A DNA stretch of 64,000 nucleotides from Halopseudomonas yangmingensis (GTDB lineage Bacteria > Pseudomonadota > Gammaproteobacteria > Pseudomonadales > Pseudomonadaceae), in NCBI RefSeq assembly GCF_900114825.1, contig NZ_FOUI01000001.1:248001-312000 (forward strand), in the 5' to 3' direction. Position 1 is the first letter of the stretch; every line of letters begins with the position of its first letter. The notes beneath the pieces were generated by a model. That model was not told the origin of the DNA. It was given only the letters and a program-made list of their open reading frames with translations, and made no database searches. Position numbers and translations under genes: made by a program. Below, one piece after another: positions 1 to 8,586 of the stretch.

Positions 1-1871
1 TGCGTCTGGCGCTGAACGTTGCTTCGACGCGGGTGGTTCTGCTCTATGGTCATGAGGGGGGTGATGCTGCCGGCAAGGTGATCAAGGCCTTCGGTGAGGT
101 GGTGATCGGTGGCAACTATGTGGTCGGTCTGGTGGTGTTCGCCATTCTGATGATCATCAACTTCGTGGTGGTGACCAAGGGTGCCGGGCGCATCTCCGAG
201 GTCAGCGCGCGTTTTACCCTGGACGCCATGCCCGGCAAGCAGATGGCCATTGATGCTGATCTGAACGCCGGTCTTGTTACCCAGGAAGAAGCCAAGCTCC
301 GTCGTCAGGAGGTGTCGCAGGAAGCCGACTTCTATGGCTCGATGGACGGTGCCAGCAAGTTCGTGCGTGGTGATGCGGTGGCTGGTCTGCTGATTCTGGC
401 GATCAATATCATTGGCGGCCTGGCGATTGGCATGGTCCAGCACAATCTGGCCTTTGCCGATGCCGGGCGTATCTACGTGCTGCTGACCATCGGTGACGGT
501 CTGGTGGCGCAGATTCCTTCGTTGCTGCTGTCCACGGCGGCGGCCATCATGGTTACCCGGGTCTCGACCTCCGAGGATATGGGTGAGCAGGTCCAGCGAC
601 AGATGTTTGCCTCGCCCAAGGCGCTGGCGATTGCCGCAGCGATTCTGCTGGTGATGGGCAGCATTCCGGGTATGCCGCATTTCGCCTTTCTCAGTCTTGG
701 TGCCATGGCAGCCGGTGCGGCCTGGCTGATCGCCCGTAAACAGCAGCAAAAGGTGGCAGCGGAGGCCGAGGTAGAGCGTCAGCAAACCGAGGCGCCGGCA
801 GCGCCACGGCCAGAAACACGGGAGCTGGGCTGGGATGATGTGACGCCTGTGGATATGGTCGGGCTGGAAGTTGGCTACCGCTTGATTCCGCTGGTTGACC
901 GTAATCAGGGAGGTCAGTTGCTGGCGCGAATCAAGGGTGTGCGCAAAAAGTTGTCGCAGGAGCTGGGTTTCCTGATGCCCTCGGTGCATATCCGCGACAA
1001 CCTTGATCTGGCGCCGAATGCCTACCGTATTACCCTGATGGGCGTGGGGGTGGCTGAGGCCGAAATTCATCCGGACCGTGATTTGGCGATCAACCCTGGT
1101 CAGGTTTTTGGCGAGGTGCGCGGTATCCCCGGCAAGGATCCGGCGTTTGGCCTTGATGCGGTGTGGATCGAGGCGGCGCAGAAAGACCAGGCGCAGTCGC
1201 TCGGCTATACGGTGGTGGATGCCAGTACGGTGGTCGCTACCCACCTTAACCAGATACTGCACAAGCATGCCCACGAGCTGATTGGTCACGAGGAAGTGCA
1301 GCAGCTGATGCAAGTGCTGGCAAAGGCCTCGCCAAAACTGGCGGAGGAGCTGGTGCCGGGTCTTATTTCCCTGTCCGGGCTGCTCAAGGTGCTGCAAGGG
1401 TTGTTGCAGGAGCAAGTGCCAGTACGTGATATCCGTACCATTGCCGAGGCCATCGCCAACCAGGCTGGCAAGAGTCAGGATACTGGCACGATCATCAACG
1501 CGGTGCGCATCGCATTGTCGCGCTCAATCGTGCAAAGCATTGTCGGGCTTGACTCCGAGCTACCTGTGATCACTTTGGATCCAAAGTTGGAACAAATGTT
1601 GCTTCAGAGTGTTCAACGGGCAGGACAGGGCAGTGATGACGGAATTTTGCTGGAGCCCGGGATGGCGGAAAAGCTGCAACGCTCACTGGCTGATGCGGTG
1701 CAGCGCCAGGAAATGCTCGGCAAGCCGGCGGTACTGCTGGTAGCCGGACAGATCCGCAGCATGCTGGCGCGTTTTGTGCGGTATGCGGCACCGGCAGCCC
1801 ATGTTCTGTCCTACCAGGAAATACCCGACAGCAAGCAGGTCACCATAGTGGCAACTGTGGGCCAGAGCTAA
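1..1871 (+). CDS. flhA: FlhA, flagellar type III export gate (5'-truncated by window)
   Basis: FlhA forms the nonameric export gate of the flagellar type III secretion apparatus in the inner membrane; its cytoplasmic domain docks chaperone-substrate complexes. The frame is open from base 3 and already matches FlhA, so the true start lies upstream; about 620 residues are visible, roughly 80-90 short of the usual 700. Several hydrophobic segments come first, separated by the conserved FHIPEP-type loop (SARFTLDAMPGKQMAID). After about residue 240 of the visible part the protein is soluble, as expected for the cytoplasmic domain. It ends 16 bases before flhF, so the two are probably cotranscribed. 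Confidence 0.96.
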   Translation, partial: RLALNVASTRVVLLYGHEGGDAAGKVIKAFGEVVIGGNYVVGLVVFAILMIINFVVVTKGAGRISEVSARFTLDAMPGKQMAIDADLNAGLVTQEEAKLRRQEVSQEADFYGSMDGASKFVRGDAVAGLLILAINIIGGLAIGMVQHNLAFADAGRIYVLLTIGDGLVAQIPSLLLSTAAAIMVTRVSTSEDMGEQVQRQMFASPKALAIAAAILLVMGSIPGMPHFAFLSLGAMAAGAAWLIARKQQQKVAAEAEVERQQTEAPAAPRPETRELGWDDVTPVDMVGLEVGYRLIPLVDRNQGGQLLARIKGVRKKLSQELGFLMPSVHIRDNLDLAPNAYRITLMGVGVAEAEIHPDRDLAINPGQVFGEVRGIPGKDPAFGLDAVWIEAAQKDQAQSLGYTVVDASTVVATHLNQILHKHAHELIGHEEVQQLMQVLAKASPKLAEELVPGLISLSGLLKVLQGLLQEQVPVRDIRTIAEAIANQAGKSQDTGTIINAVRIALSRSIVQSIVGLDSELPVITLDPKLEQMLLQSVQRAGQGSDDGILLEPGMAEKLQRSLADAVQRQEMLGKPAVLLVAGQIRSMLARFVRYAAPAAHVLSYQEIPDSKQVTIVATVGQS

Positions 1872-1887
1872 AACAGGTGAGGTCAGT

Positions 1888-3243
1888 ATGAAAGTCAAAC
1901 GTTTCTTCGCTGCAGACATGCGCCAGGCCATGAAGCTGGTGCGTGATGAACTGGGGCCGGAGGCGGCAATCCTGGCCAATCGCCGTGTTGCCGGTGGCGT
2001 CGAACTGACAGCGGCACTGGACTACCAACCAGCACGCCTGAGTGTGCCGGCTGCAGGGCTCGAGCAGGAGTTGGATCGCACCCGTCAGCAGATTGCTACG
2101 GCCCGTGCGGGTCTGGAAGCCGGAGAGCGTCCGGCCGGGCAGCCGCAGGTCAACCGTCAACTGTTTGGCGAGAGCATGCAGCGGGCTGCCGAGGATGGCT
2201 CGCCGGTGGCGCGTGACCTGCTTGCCCGCCTGCGCCGTGAGCGCAGCTCTGCGGAGTCGGAAGGCGTGATCGGGACTGCCTCCGACGTGGCTCCAGCGGT
2301 TGCCGAGCCGGAAAGCTTGAATGCCATGCGTGCCGAGTTGGCGGGGCTTCGTGAGCTTCTGGAAACACAGCTTGGCGGGCTGGCCTGGGGGAACGTCCGC
2401 CAGAAGCAGCCGATGCAGGCCAACCTGTGGCGCAAGCTGACCCAGCTGGGTTTGCCGGCCAGTATCTGCGAAGAGTTGCTGGCGCTGGTTGCTGATGAGC
2501 CTGATGCGCGCAAGGCCTGGCGTATGCTGCTGGCTCATCTTGCCCATCAGGTGCCGGTAATGCCTGGCGAAATTATTGATCGGGGCGGCGTATTTGCCCT
2601 GGTTGGCCCTACTGGTGCCGGCAAGACCACCACCTTGGGCAAGCTGGCCGCCCGCTATGTACTCAAGCATGGCAGCCAGCATGTGGCTTTGGTAACCATG
2701 GACACCTATCGTATTGGTGCCCACGAGCAATTGCGGACGCTGGGTCGTATTCTGAACGTGCCGGTGCGTGTGGTTGATGAGCAGAACAGCCTGGAGCAGG
2801 TGCTTGAGGAGTTTTCCGGCAAGCGTCTGGTGTTGGTGGATACGGCCGGTCTGCAGGCCCAGGATCCCCATCTGCGTAGCCAGCTTGAGGTGCTTGCGCA
2901 GCAGGGGCGTCGGGTGCGGACCTTGCTGGTGATGGCGGCTACCAGTCATTATCGGGTGCTCAAGGCCGCCTGGCATACCTACAAGGCCAGCAACCCGGTT
3001 GGTTGTGTGTTGAGCAAGATTGATGAGGCGGCGAGCCTTGGTGAGGTTTTGGGGCTGGCCATGGAGCAGAGTTTGCCGGTAGCCTATCTGGCAGATGGCC
3101 AGCGCATTCCCGATGACTTGAGTGTGGCCGTCGGTCATCAGCTGGTCAGTCGCGCAGTCAGTCTGGCGACCAGTGAGGCTCCGGCCGATCAGGCAATGTC
3201 AGATGTTTTTGCCGGTATACTGCATTCACAACGCGCCGGTTGA
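1888..3243 (+). CDS. flhF: FlhF, SRP-like GTPase for polar flagellum placement
   Basis: FlhF is a signal-recognition-particle-type GTPase that recruits early flagellar parts to the cell pole. The 451-residue product has the typical N-terminal basic segment (MKVKRFFAADMRQAM), a variable middle, then the NG domain. The P-loop GPTGAGKTTT begins near residue 239, followed by VTMDTYRIGAHEQL, the DTAG switch (LVDTAGL) and the LSKIDEA specificity motif. The start ATG follows an AGGTGAGGT ribosome-binding stretch. It is followed directly by fleN, its antagonist in flagellar number control, as in other polar flagellates. Confidence 0.96.
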   Translation: MKVKRFFAADMRQAMKLVRDELGPEAAILANRRVAGGVELTAALDYQPARLSVPAAGLEQELDRTRQQIATARAGLEAGERPAGQPQVNRQLFGESMQRAAEDGSPVARDLLARLRRERSSAESEGVIGTASDVAPAVAEPESLNAMRAELAGLRELLETQLGGLAWGNVRQKQPMQANLWRKLTQLGLPASICEELLALVADEPDARKAWRMLLAHLAHQVPVMPGEIIDRGGVFALVGPTGAGKTTTLGKLAARYVLKHGSQHVALVTMDTYRIGAHEQLRTLGRILNVPVRVVDEQNSLEQVLEEFSGKRLVLVDTAGLQAQDPHLRSQLEVLAQQGRRVRTLLVMAATSHYRVLKAAWHTYKASNPVGCVLSKIDEAASLGEVLGLAMEQSLPVAYLADGQRIPDDLSVAVGHQLVSRAVSLATSEAPADQAMSDVFAGILHSQRAG

Positions 3244-3330
3244 GGCGATTGTTCGCCAAGCATGATGATCACGGGGCTGGCGTTTGCAAAGGCGCAGGTC
3301 CCCAAACAGACCAACAGGATAATCAGACAG

Positions 3331-4158
3331 ATGGGCAGCAATCATCCGGTTCAGGTAATCGCGATCACCGGCGGCAAGGGCGGTGTCGGCAAGACCAATG
3401 TGTCGGTCAATCTGAGCATCGCACTGGCCGAGCTTGGTCGGCGTGTCGTGCTGCTGGATGCTGACCTTGGGCTGGCCAACGTCGACGTGCTGCTCGGGCT
3501 CAAACCCAAGGCCACGCTGGCGGATGTGCTGGACGGGAAGTGCGATCTGCGCGATGTGCTGGTCAAGGGGCCGGGCGGCATACGTATAGTGCCGGCGGCC
3601 TCGGGTGCGGCACGTATGGCGCAGCTCGACCCGCGCGAGCACGCCGGATTGATCCAGGCATTCAGTGATATCGGCGATGACATCGACGTGCTGATGGTGG
3701 ACACGGCAGCAGGTATTGGTGATTCGGTTGTGAGCTTTGTGCGCGCCGCACAAGAGGTGCTGGTGGTGGTGTGTGACGAGCCGACCTCGATCACTGATGC
3801 CTATGCGTTGATCAAGTTGCTCAACCGCGATCATGGTATGACCCGTTTCCGGGTGTTGGCCAATATGGTGCATACGCCACATGAGGGTCGCGCAGTATTT
3901 GCCAAACTGGCAAAAGTGACCGATCGTTTCCTTGATGTCGCCTTGCAGTATGTGGGTGCGGTTCCCTACGACGAAAACGTACGCAAGGCCGTACAGAAGC
4001 AGCGTGCACTGTACGAAGCCTATCCGCGCAGCAAGGCTTCGCAGGCGATTCGGGCAATTGCCCAGAAAGTCGACAGTTGGCCGCTTACCGGTAGCCCGCG
4101 CGGACATCTGGAGTTTTTCGTCGAGCGTCTGGTAGGGCAGACCGGAAGCGGTCTCTGA
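3331..4158 (+). CDS. fleN: FleN/FlhG, ParA-like ATPase limiting flagellar number
   Basis: FleN (FlhG) is a MinD/ParA-type ATPase that restrains the master regulator FleQ and keeps polar flagella to one. The deviant Walker A motif GGKGGVGKTN lies at residues 14-23, followed by LLDADLGLANVD. The C-terminal part is close to Pseudomonas FleN from memory. The start is ambiguous. The frame is open from two ATGs at 3262 and 3265, giving up to 298 residues. I chose the ATG at 3331 (MGSNHPVQVI), because known FleN proteins begin within a residue or three of this point and the extra 23 residues look unconserved. It lies between flhF and fliA, 2 bases before the latter. Confidence 0.93.
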   Translation: MGSNHPVQVIAITGGKGGVGKTNVSVNLSIALAELGRRVVLLDADLGLANVDVLLGLKPKATLADVLDGKCDLRDVLVKGPGGIRIVPAASGAARMAQLDPREHAGLIQAFSDIGDDIDVLMVDTAAGIGDSVVSFVRAAQEVLVVVCDEPTSITDAYALIKLLNRDHGMTRFRVLANMVHTPHEGRAVFAKLAKVTDRFLDVALQYVGAVPYDENVRKAVQKQRALYEAYPRSKASQAIRAIAQKVDSWPLTGSPRGHLEFFVERLVGQTGSGL

Positions 4159-4160
4159 CA

Positions 4161-4892
4161 ATGAATGCAGGTGGCTTGAGCATGTATACCCGAGCAGGGG
4201 TGGGCAGAGATTCGCAGGACCAGTTGCTGGAGCGTTTTGCTCCGCTGGTGAAGCGTATTGCCTATCATTTGTTGGGGCGTCTGCCAGCCAGTGTGCAGGT
4301 GGATGACCTGATGCAGGCCGGCATGATTGGTCTGCTTGAGGCAGCACGCAAGTTCGAGCAAGGCAAGGGTGCCAGCTTTGAAACCTTTGCCGGCATTCGC
4401 ATTCGTGGCGCCATGCTGGACGAGGTGCGCCGAGGCGACTGGGCGCCTCGTTCGGTACATCGCAACAGCCGTATGGTCAGTGAAGCCATACGCGCGGTTG
4501 AGTCCCGGCTGGGTCGGGATGCGCGAGATATCGAAGTTGCCGAACATATGGGGGTGAGTATTGAGGAATATTACGCCATACTCAGTGACACCCGCGGCAG
4601 CAAGCTGTTCAGTTTTGAGGATTTGCTTGAGGCGGGGCACCAGGAGGAAGGCAGTGGCGATGGCAGCCCGTTTGAAGGGTTGCAGGACGAACGCTTCAGA
4701 AGTGCTCTGGTAGAGGCCATTGACGGTCTGCCGGAGCGTGAGCGTCTGTTGTTGTCGCTGTATTACGAGCAGGAACTCAATCTCAAGGAAATCGGTGCCA
4801 TACTGGGCGTCAGTGAGTCACGCGTTAGTCAGTTGCACAGTCAGTGTGCAGCGCGATTGCGCGCAAGACTGGCTGACTGGCAGAGTACTTGA
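4161..4892 (+). CDS. fliA: FliA, flagellar sigma factor 28
   Basis: FliA directs RNA polymerase to late flagellar and chemotaxis promoters and is held inactive by FlgM until the hook is complete. The 243-residue protein has sigma region 2 (APLVKRIAYHLLGRLP through GDWAPRSVHRN), a region 3 segment, and a C-terminal region 4 helix-turn-helix (LPERERLLLSLYYEQELN, then GVSESRVSQLHSQC). Region 1 is absent, as in this group. It starts 2 bases after fleN, so the two are translationally linked. The downstream che genes are expected to belong to its regulon; I did not find a clear sigma-28 promoter in the 165-base gap before cheY. Confidence 0.97.
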   Translation: MNAGGLSMYTRAGVGRDSQDQLLERFAPLVKRIAYHLLGRLPASVQVDDLMQAGMIGLLEAARKFEQGKGASFETFAGIRIRGAMLDEVRRGDWAPRSVHRNSRMVSEAIRAVESRLGRDARDIEVAEHMGVSIEEYYAILSDTRGSKLFSFEDLLEAGHQEEGSGDGSPFEGLQDERFRSALVEAIDGLPERERLLLSLYYEQELNLKEIGAILGVSESRVSQLHSQCAARLRARLADWQST

Positions 4893-5057
4893 ATGGTTGT
4901 TACCCGGCATCGGACAATGCCGGTCTGATGCTCCGGCGCAAGTTCGCCCGCGGCGGCAGTGACGGAGGTATCCGATGTGCCAGTGAGGGTGCTCGGAGAC
5001 AGCATGGGTTAACGGCGTGCGCTGAAGCGCTTGGCTCTGGTTTGTACGGAGGTCCGC

Positions 5058-5444
5058 TTGGACAAGAACATGAAAATTCTCATCGTGGACGATTTTTCCA
5101 CGATGCGGCGCATCATCAAGAATCTGCTGCGGGACCTGGGCTTTACCAATACAGCCGAGGCAGATGACGGCACTTCCGCGTTGCCTATGCTGCAGAGTGG
5201 CAATTTCGATTTTCTCATTACTGACTGGAACATGCCGGGCATGACAGGTATCGACCTGTTGCGTGCAGTGCGTGCGGATGACCGGCTCAAGCATTTGCCT
5301 GTATTGATGGTGACTGCCGAGGCCAAGCGTGACCAGATCATCGAGGCAGCCCAGGCCGGCGTCAACGGTTACGTGGTCAAGCCTTTTACCGCTCAAGCCC
5401 TGAAAGAAAAGATCGAGAAGATTTTCGAACGCGTGCAATCGTAA
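5058..5444 (+). CDS. cheY: CheY, chemotaxis response regulator
   Basis: CheY is the single-domain receiver that, once phosphorylated by CheA, binds the flagellar switch. The acidic pair (VDDFS), the phosphoacceptor Asp56 in [10 protein letters not shown], the Thr in MVTAEA and the Lys in VVKPF are all present. The start needs comment. A GGAGGT ribosome-binding site at 5048-5053 sits 4 bases before an in-frame TTG at 5058 but 16 bases before the ATG at 5070, so TTG initiation ([12 protein letters not shown]) is likely. An LNKN-type extension is also known in Vibrio CheY. The alternative product begins MKILIVDD. It is followed closely by cheZ. Confidence 0.95.
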   Translation: MDKNMKILIVDDFSTMRRIIKNLLRDLGFTNTAEADDGTSALPMLQSGNFDFLITDWNMPGMTGIDLLRAVRADDRLKHLPVLMVTAEAKRDQIIEAAQAGVNGYVVKPFTAQALKEKIEKIFERVQS

Positions 5445-5462
5445 AACAACCGGGGTACAGAT

Positions 5463-6260
5463 ATGGCTTTGAGTAAAGATCCCGGACAGTTGACCGCGCA
5501 GGAGTATGAAGATTCTCTCAGGGAAAACGCGCGCCAGCTGGTCGACCTGATAGAACAGGGCAGTTTCGGTGAGGCTATCCTGGTTATTCACGCGATCAAT
5601 CAGGCGCGTGATCGTGGCCTCTATTACGAAGTCGGCAAGCTTACCCGTGCCTTGCACAATGCAATCGTCAACTTCCAGATTGATACCACGCACGCACTCG
5701 GCGAGGGCGAGACTGAAGATGTATCGCGCATCACCGATGCATCGGACCGGCTGGATTATGTGGTCAGGCTGACCGACAAGGCTGCCAATCGTACTATGGA
5801 TCTGGTTGAAAACAGTGCGCCGGTGGTGAGTGCGCTGGGTGAGCAGGCGACGTCGTTGAAGGCTGAGTGGCAACGTCTTCAGCGTCGCGAGATCGGACCA
5901 GCGGAATTCCGAGATCTTTATCGCCGTATCGGCGCCTTCCTTGAACACACCGAACACTCGACTGATCAGCTCAATGGCAATCTCAACGAGATTCTTCTGG
6001 CCCAGGACTATCAGGATCTGACCGGCCAGGTGATCAAGCGGGTTATCACGCTTGTACATGACGTGGAAGAAAGTCTGGTAAGCCTTGTGCGTATGGCCGG
6101 ACAGGTGGACAAGATGGCAGGCATCCAGCATGCCGAAGGTGTTGAGCAGAACACCGGCTCCTCGCAGGGCGAAGGTCCGCAGATGAATGCCGAGACGCGT
6201 GAAGATGTAGTGTCAGGTCAGGACGAGGTGGATGACCTGTTGTCCAGCCTGGGCTTCTAA
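5463..6260 (+). CDS. cheZ: CheZ, CheY-P phosphatase
   Basis: CheZ removes phosphate from CheY-P and so ends the signal at the flagellar motor. The 265-residue protein is predicted to be mostly helical. It contains the family's catalytic helix (AQDYQDLTGQVIKR, with the Asp and Gln used for dephosphorylation) and the C-terminal CheY-docking helix (VDDLLSSLGF). It starts 18 bases after cheY and ends 12 bases before cheA, so it is part of the che operon. Confidence 0.96.
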   Translation: MALSKDPGQLTAQEYEDSLRENARQLVDLIEQGSFGEAILVIHAINQARDRGLYYEVGKLTRALHNAIVNFQIDTTHALGEGETEDVSRITDASDRLDYVVRLTDKAANRTMDLVENSAPVVSALGEQATSLKAEWQRLQRREIGPAEFRDLYRRIGAFLEHTEHSTDQLNGNLNEILLAQDYQDLTGQVIKRVITLVHDVEESLVSLVRMAGQVDKMAGIQHAEGVEQNTGSSQGEGPQMNAETREDVVSGQDEVDDLLSSLGF

Positions 6261-6272
6261 GGGGAAAGACGC

Positions 6273-8501
6273 ATGAGCTTTGAAGCGGATGAAGAGATTC
6301 TCCAGGACTTTCTGGTTGAAGCCGGAGAGATTCTGGACCAGCTGTCCGAGCAACTGGTGGAGTTGGAAAACCGTCCCGACGACATGGACCTGCTGAATGC
6401 CATTTTTCGCGGCTTTCATACGGTCAAGGGCGGTGCCGGCTTTTTGCAGCTGGATCCGTTGGTGGCGTGCTGCCACATTGCCGAGAACGTGTTCGACATC
6501 CTGCGCAAGGGTGAACGTCAGGTTACCTCTGATCTGATGGACGTGGTGTTGCAGGCGCTTGATAGTGTGAATGCGATGTTTGCCCAGGTGCGTGAGCGCA
6601 GCGAGGTTCAGCCGGCTGATCCGGCACTGCTACAGGCACTGGCGCAACTGGCGCAGCCCGGCGCAGCGGCACCTGAGCCGGCCCCGGTGGTCACGGCTGC
6701 CCCGGTTGAGGCTCCGTCTCCGGTCGCACCTGCGGCGACTTCTGTCACGCCCGATTCCCAGGGTGACATTACCGACGATGAATTTGAGCAATTGCTGGAC
6801 GCATTGCATGCCGATCCTGAAGGGGATGAAGGCGTGGGCAGTGCTGCTGATGTGATCAGCGACGATGAGTTTGAGTCCCTGCTGGATGAGCTGCATGGCC
6901 CTGGTAAGGGGCCCTCGGCTGCCGACTTGCTCGCTGCAGATGCAGCCGCCCCGACTACCGATGAAATCAATGATGACGAGTTCGAGGCGTTACTCGATCA
7001 GTTGCATGGCAAGGGTGGCGCGCCGGGTAAAGGTGCGGCAGCAGAGCCGGCCCAGCCAGCGGCTGCAGCAGCGTCACCGCCAGCTGCGGGTGCTGATGAC
7101 CAGATTACCGATGACGAGTTTGAAGCGCTGCTGGATCAGCTTCACGGCAAGGGAAGCGCGCCGGGCAAGGCGGCTGCAGAGGCAGCGTCGTCTGTACCGG
7201 CCAGCCAGCCACGCATTGAACCTCCGCCAGCCCCCGCAGCTGCTGCCAAGCCGGCTGCTGTAACCGGCACGAGTGCCCCGGCTCCGGCCGCTGTGCGTGA
7301 AAAGTCGCCTGCTGCGCCTGCCGAGGCAGCGACTGCGGAAACCACGGTGCGCGTGGATACGGCGCGTCTTGACGACATCATGAATATGGTGGGTGAGCTG
7401 GTTCTGGTGCGTAACCGGCTGGTGCGTCTGGGCGTAAGCAGCGGTGATGAAGAACTGGGCAAGGCAGTTGCCAACCTGGATGTGGTCACCGGTGATTTGC
7501 AGATGGCGGTGATGAAAACCCGCATGCAGCCGATCAAGAAAGTTTTCGGCCGCTTCCCGCGGGTGGTGAGGGATCTTGCGCGTAACCTGAAAAAGGAAAT
7601 CAACCTTGAACTGATTGGTGAAGAAACCGATCTGGACAAAAATCTGGTTGAGGCGCTGGCGGATCCTTTGGTGCACCTGGTGCGTAACTCGGTAGATCAT
7701 GGCATCGAATCGCCCGAGGAGCGCGAGCAGGCAGGCAAATCGCGTACCGGCAAGGTAGTGCTGGCGGCCGCTCAGGAAGGTGACCACATTCTGCTGACCA
7801 TCACGGACGATGGCAAAGGCATGGATCCCGAGATTCTGCGTGCCAAGGCCGTGGAAAAGGGCATGATGGACAAGGATGCAGCAGAACGCTTGAGTGAAGC
7901 CGAATGCTTCAACCTGATTCTGGCCCCGGGCTTCTCGACCAAGACGGAAATTTCCGATGTGTCCGGCCGCGGTGTCGGCATGGATGTGGTGAAAACCAAG
8001 ATTTCCCAGCTTAACGGCACCATCAATATCGAGTCGACCAAGGGCAAGGGATCGCGGATCGCCATCAAGGTGCCCTTGACCCTGGCTATTATGCCGACGC
8101 TGATGGTGATGCTCGGTCGTCAGGCCTTTGCACTGCCGTTGGTCAGCGTCAACGAAATCTACAGTCTGGACCTGTCGCGTACCAATGTGGTGGACGGACA
8201 GGAAGTAATCATTGTTCGCAACAAGCCATTACCCCTGTTCTACCTCAAGCGCTGGTTGATGCCGGGCGACGAAATTACCAACCATGCTGCAGCCAGTGTG
8301 GTGATCGTCTCGGTTGGCACCCAGCGTGTCGGCTTTGTGGTTGACCAGTTGGTCGGGCAGGAAGAAGTGGTCATCAAACCGCTTGGGCGGATGCTGCAGG
8401 GAACTGCGGGCATGGCCGGGGCGACTATTACCGGTGACGGGCGCATTGCCTTGATTCTTGATGTTCCAGGACTGCTGAAGCGCTATGCGCGGCGTATCTG
8501 A
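6273..8501 (+). CDS. cheA: CheA, chemotaxis histidine kinase with repeated linker motifs
   Basis: CheA autophosphorylates in response to chemoreceptors and passes phosphate to CheY and CheB. The 742-residue protein begins with an HPt (P1) domain whose phospho-site is His49 in FRGFHTVKGGAGF. Dimerisation, ATPase and CheW-like domains occupy roughly residues 360-742. The N box is LVHLVRNSVDHGIE, and the G-rich boxes are DDGKGMDP and DVSGRGVGMDVV. Between P1 and the core lies an Ala/Pro-rich linker of about 230 residues with four copies of a DDEFExLLDxLHG-like motif. I see no clearly recognisable P2 domain. The linker is discussed as a possible ParP-binding region. Confidence 0.97.
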   Translation: MSFEADEEILQDFLVEAGEILDQLSEQLVELENRPDDMDLLNAIFRGFHTVKGGAGFLQLDPLVACCHIAENVFDILRKGERQVTSDLMDVVLQALDSVNAMFAQVRERSEVQPADPALLQALAQLAQPGAAAPEPAPVVTAAPVEAPSPVAPAATSVTPDSQGDITDDEFEQLLDALHADPEGDEGVGSAADVISDDEFESLLDELHGPGKGPSAADLLAADAAAPTTDEINDDEFEALLDQLHGKGGAPGKGAAAEPAQPAAAAASPPAAGADDQITDDEFEALLDQLHGKGSAPGKAAAEAASSVPASQPRIEPPPAPAAAAKPAAVTGTSAPAPAAVREKSPAAPAEAATAETTVRVDTARLDDIMNMVGELVLVRNRLVRLGVSSGDEELGKAVANLDVVTGDLQMAVMKTRMQPIKKVFGRFPRVVRDLARNLKKEINLELIGEETDLDKNLVEALADPLVHLVRNSVDHGIESPEEREQAGKSRTGKVVLAAAQEGDHILLTITDDGKGMDPEILRAKAVEKGMMDKDAAERLSEAECFNLILAPGFSTKTEISDVSGRGVGMDVVKTKISQLNGTINIESTKGKGSRIAIKVPLTLAIMPTLMVMLGRQAFALPLVSVNEIYSLDLSRTNVVDGQEVIIVRNKPLPLFYLKRWLMPGDEITNHAAASVVIVSVGTQRVGFVVDQLVGQEEVVIKPLGRMLQGTAGMAGATITGDGRIALILDVPGLLKRYARRI
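6768..7145 (+). repeat. Four DDEFExLLDxLHG-type motifs in the CheA linker
   Basis: Within cheA, four 14-residue motifs read ITDDEFEQLLDALH (bases 6768-6809, residues 166-179), ISDDEFESLLDELH (6855-6896, 195-208), INDDEFEALLDQLH (6966-7007, 232-245) and ITDDEFEALLDQLH (7104-7145, 278-291). Spacing grows from 29 to 37 to 46 residues and the spacers are Ala/Pro/Gly-rich. Copies 3 and 4 are nearly identical and both continue GKG, suggesting the most recent duplication. The pattern suggests a short amphipathic helix repeated as a peptide ligand. Confidence 0.9.
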
Positions 8502-8586
8502 GGCGGCTAGCAGCTCTGCTGCGGCTGTCTGAGGGAACGGTGTTTTTCAGTCGCAGCACCTTATTGCTGCGGTTTCAGGAGAGAGT

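Noticed and set aside
1840-3138. 432-codon open frame antisense to flhF
   Set aside because: Shadow of flhF; composition (His, Gln, Arg-rich) is typical of reverse-strand translation and no family is recognised.
4893-5057. Small gene in the fliA-cheY gap
   Set aside because: Open frames there are short, lack a ribosome-binding site and recognisable product; I see only the cheY ribosome-binding site.
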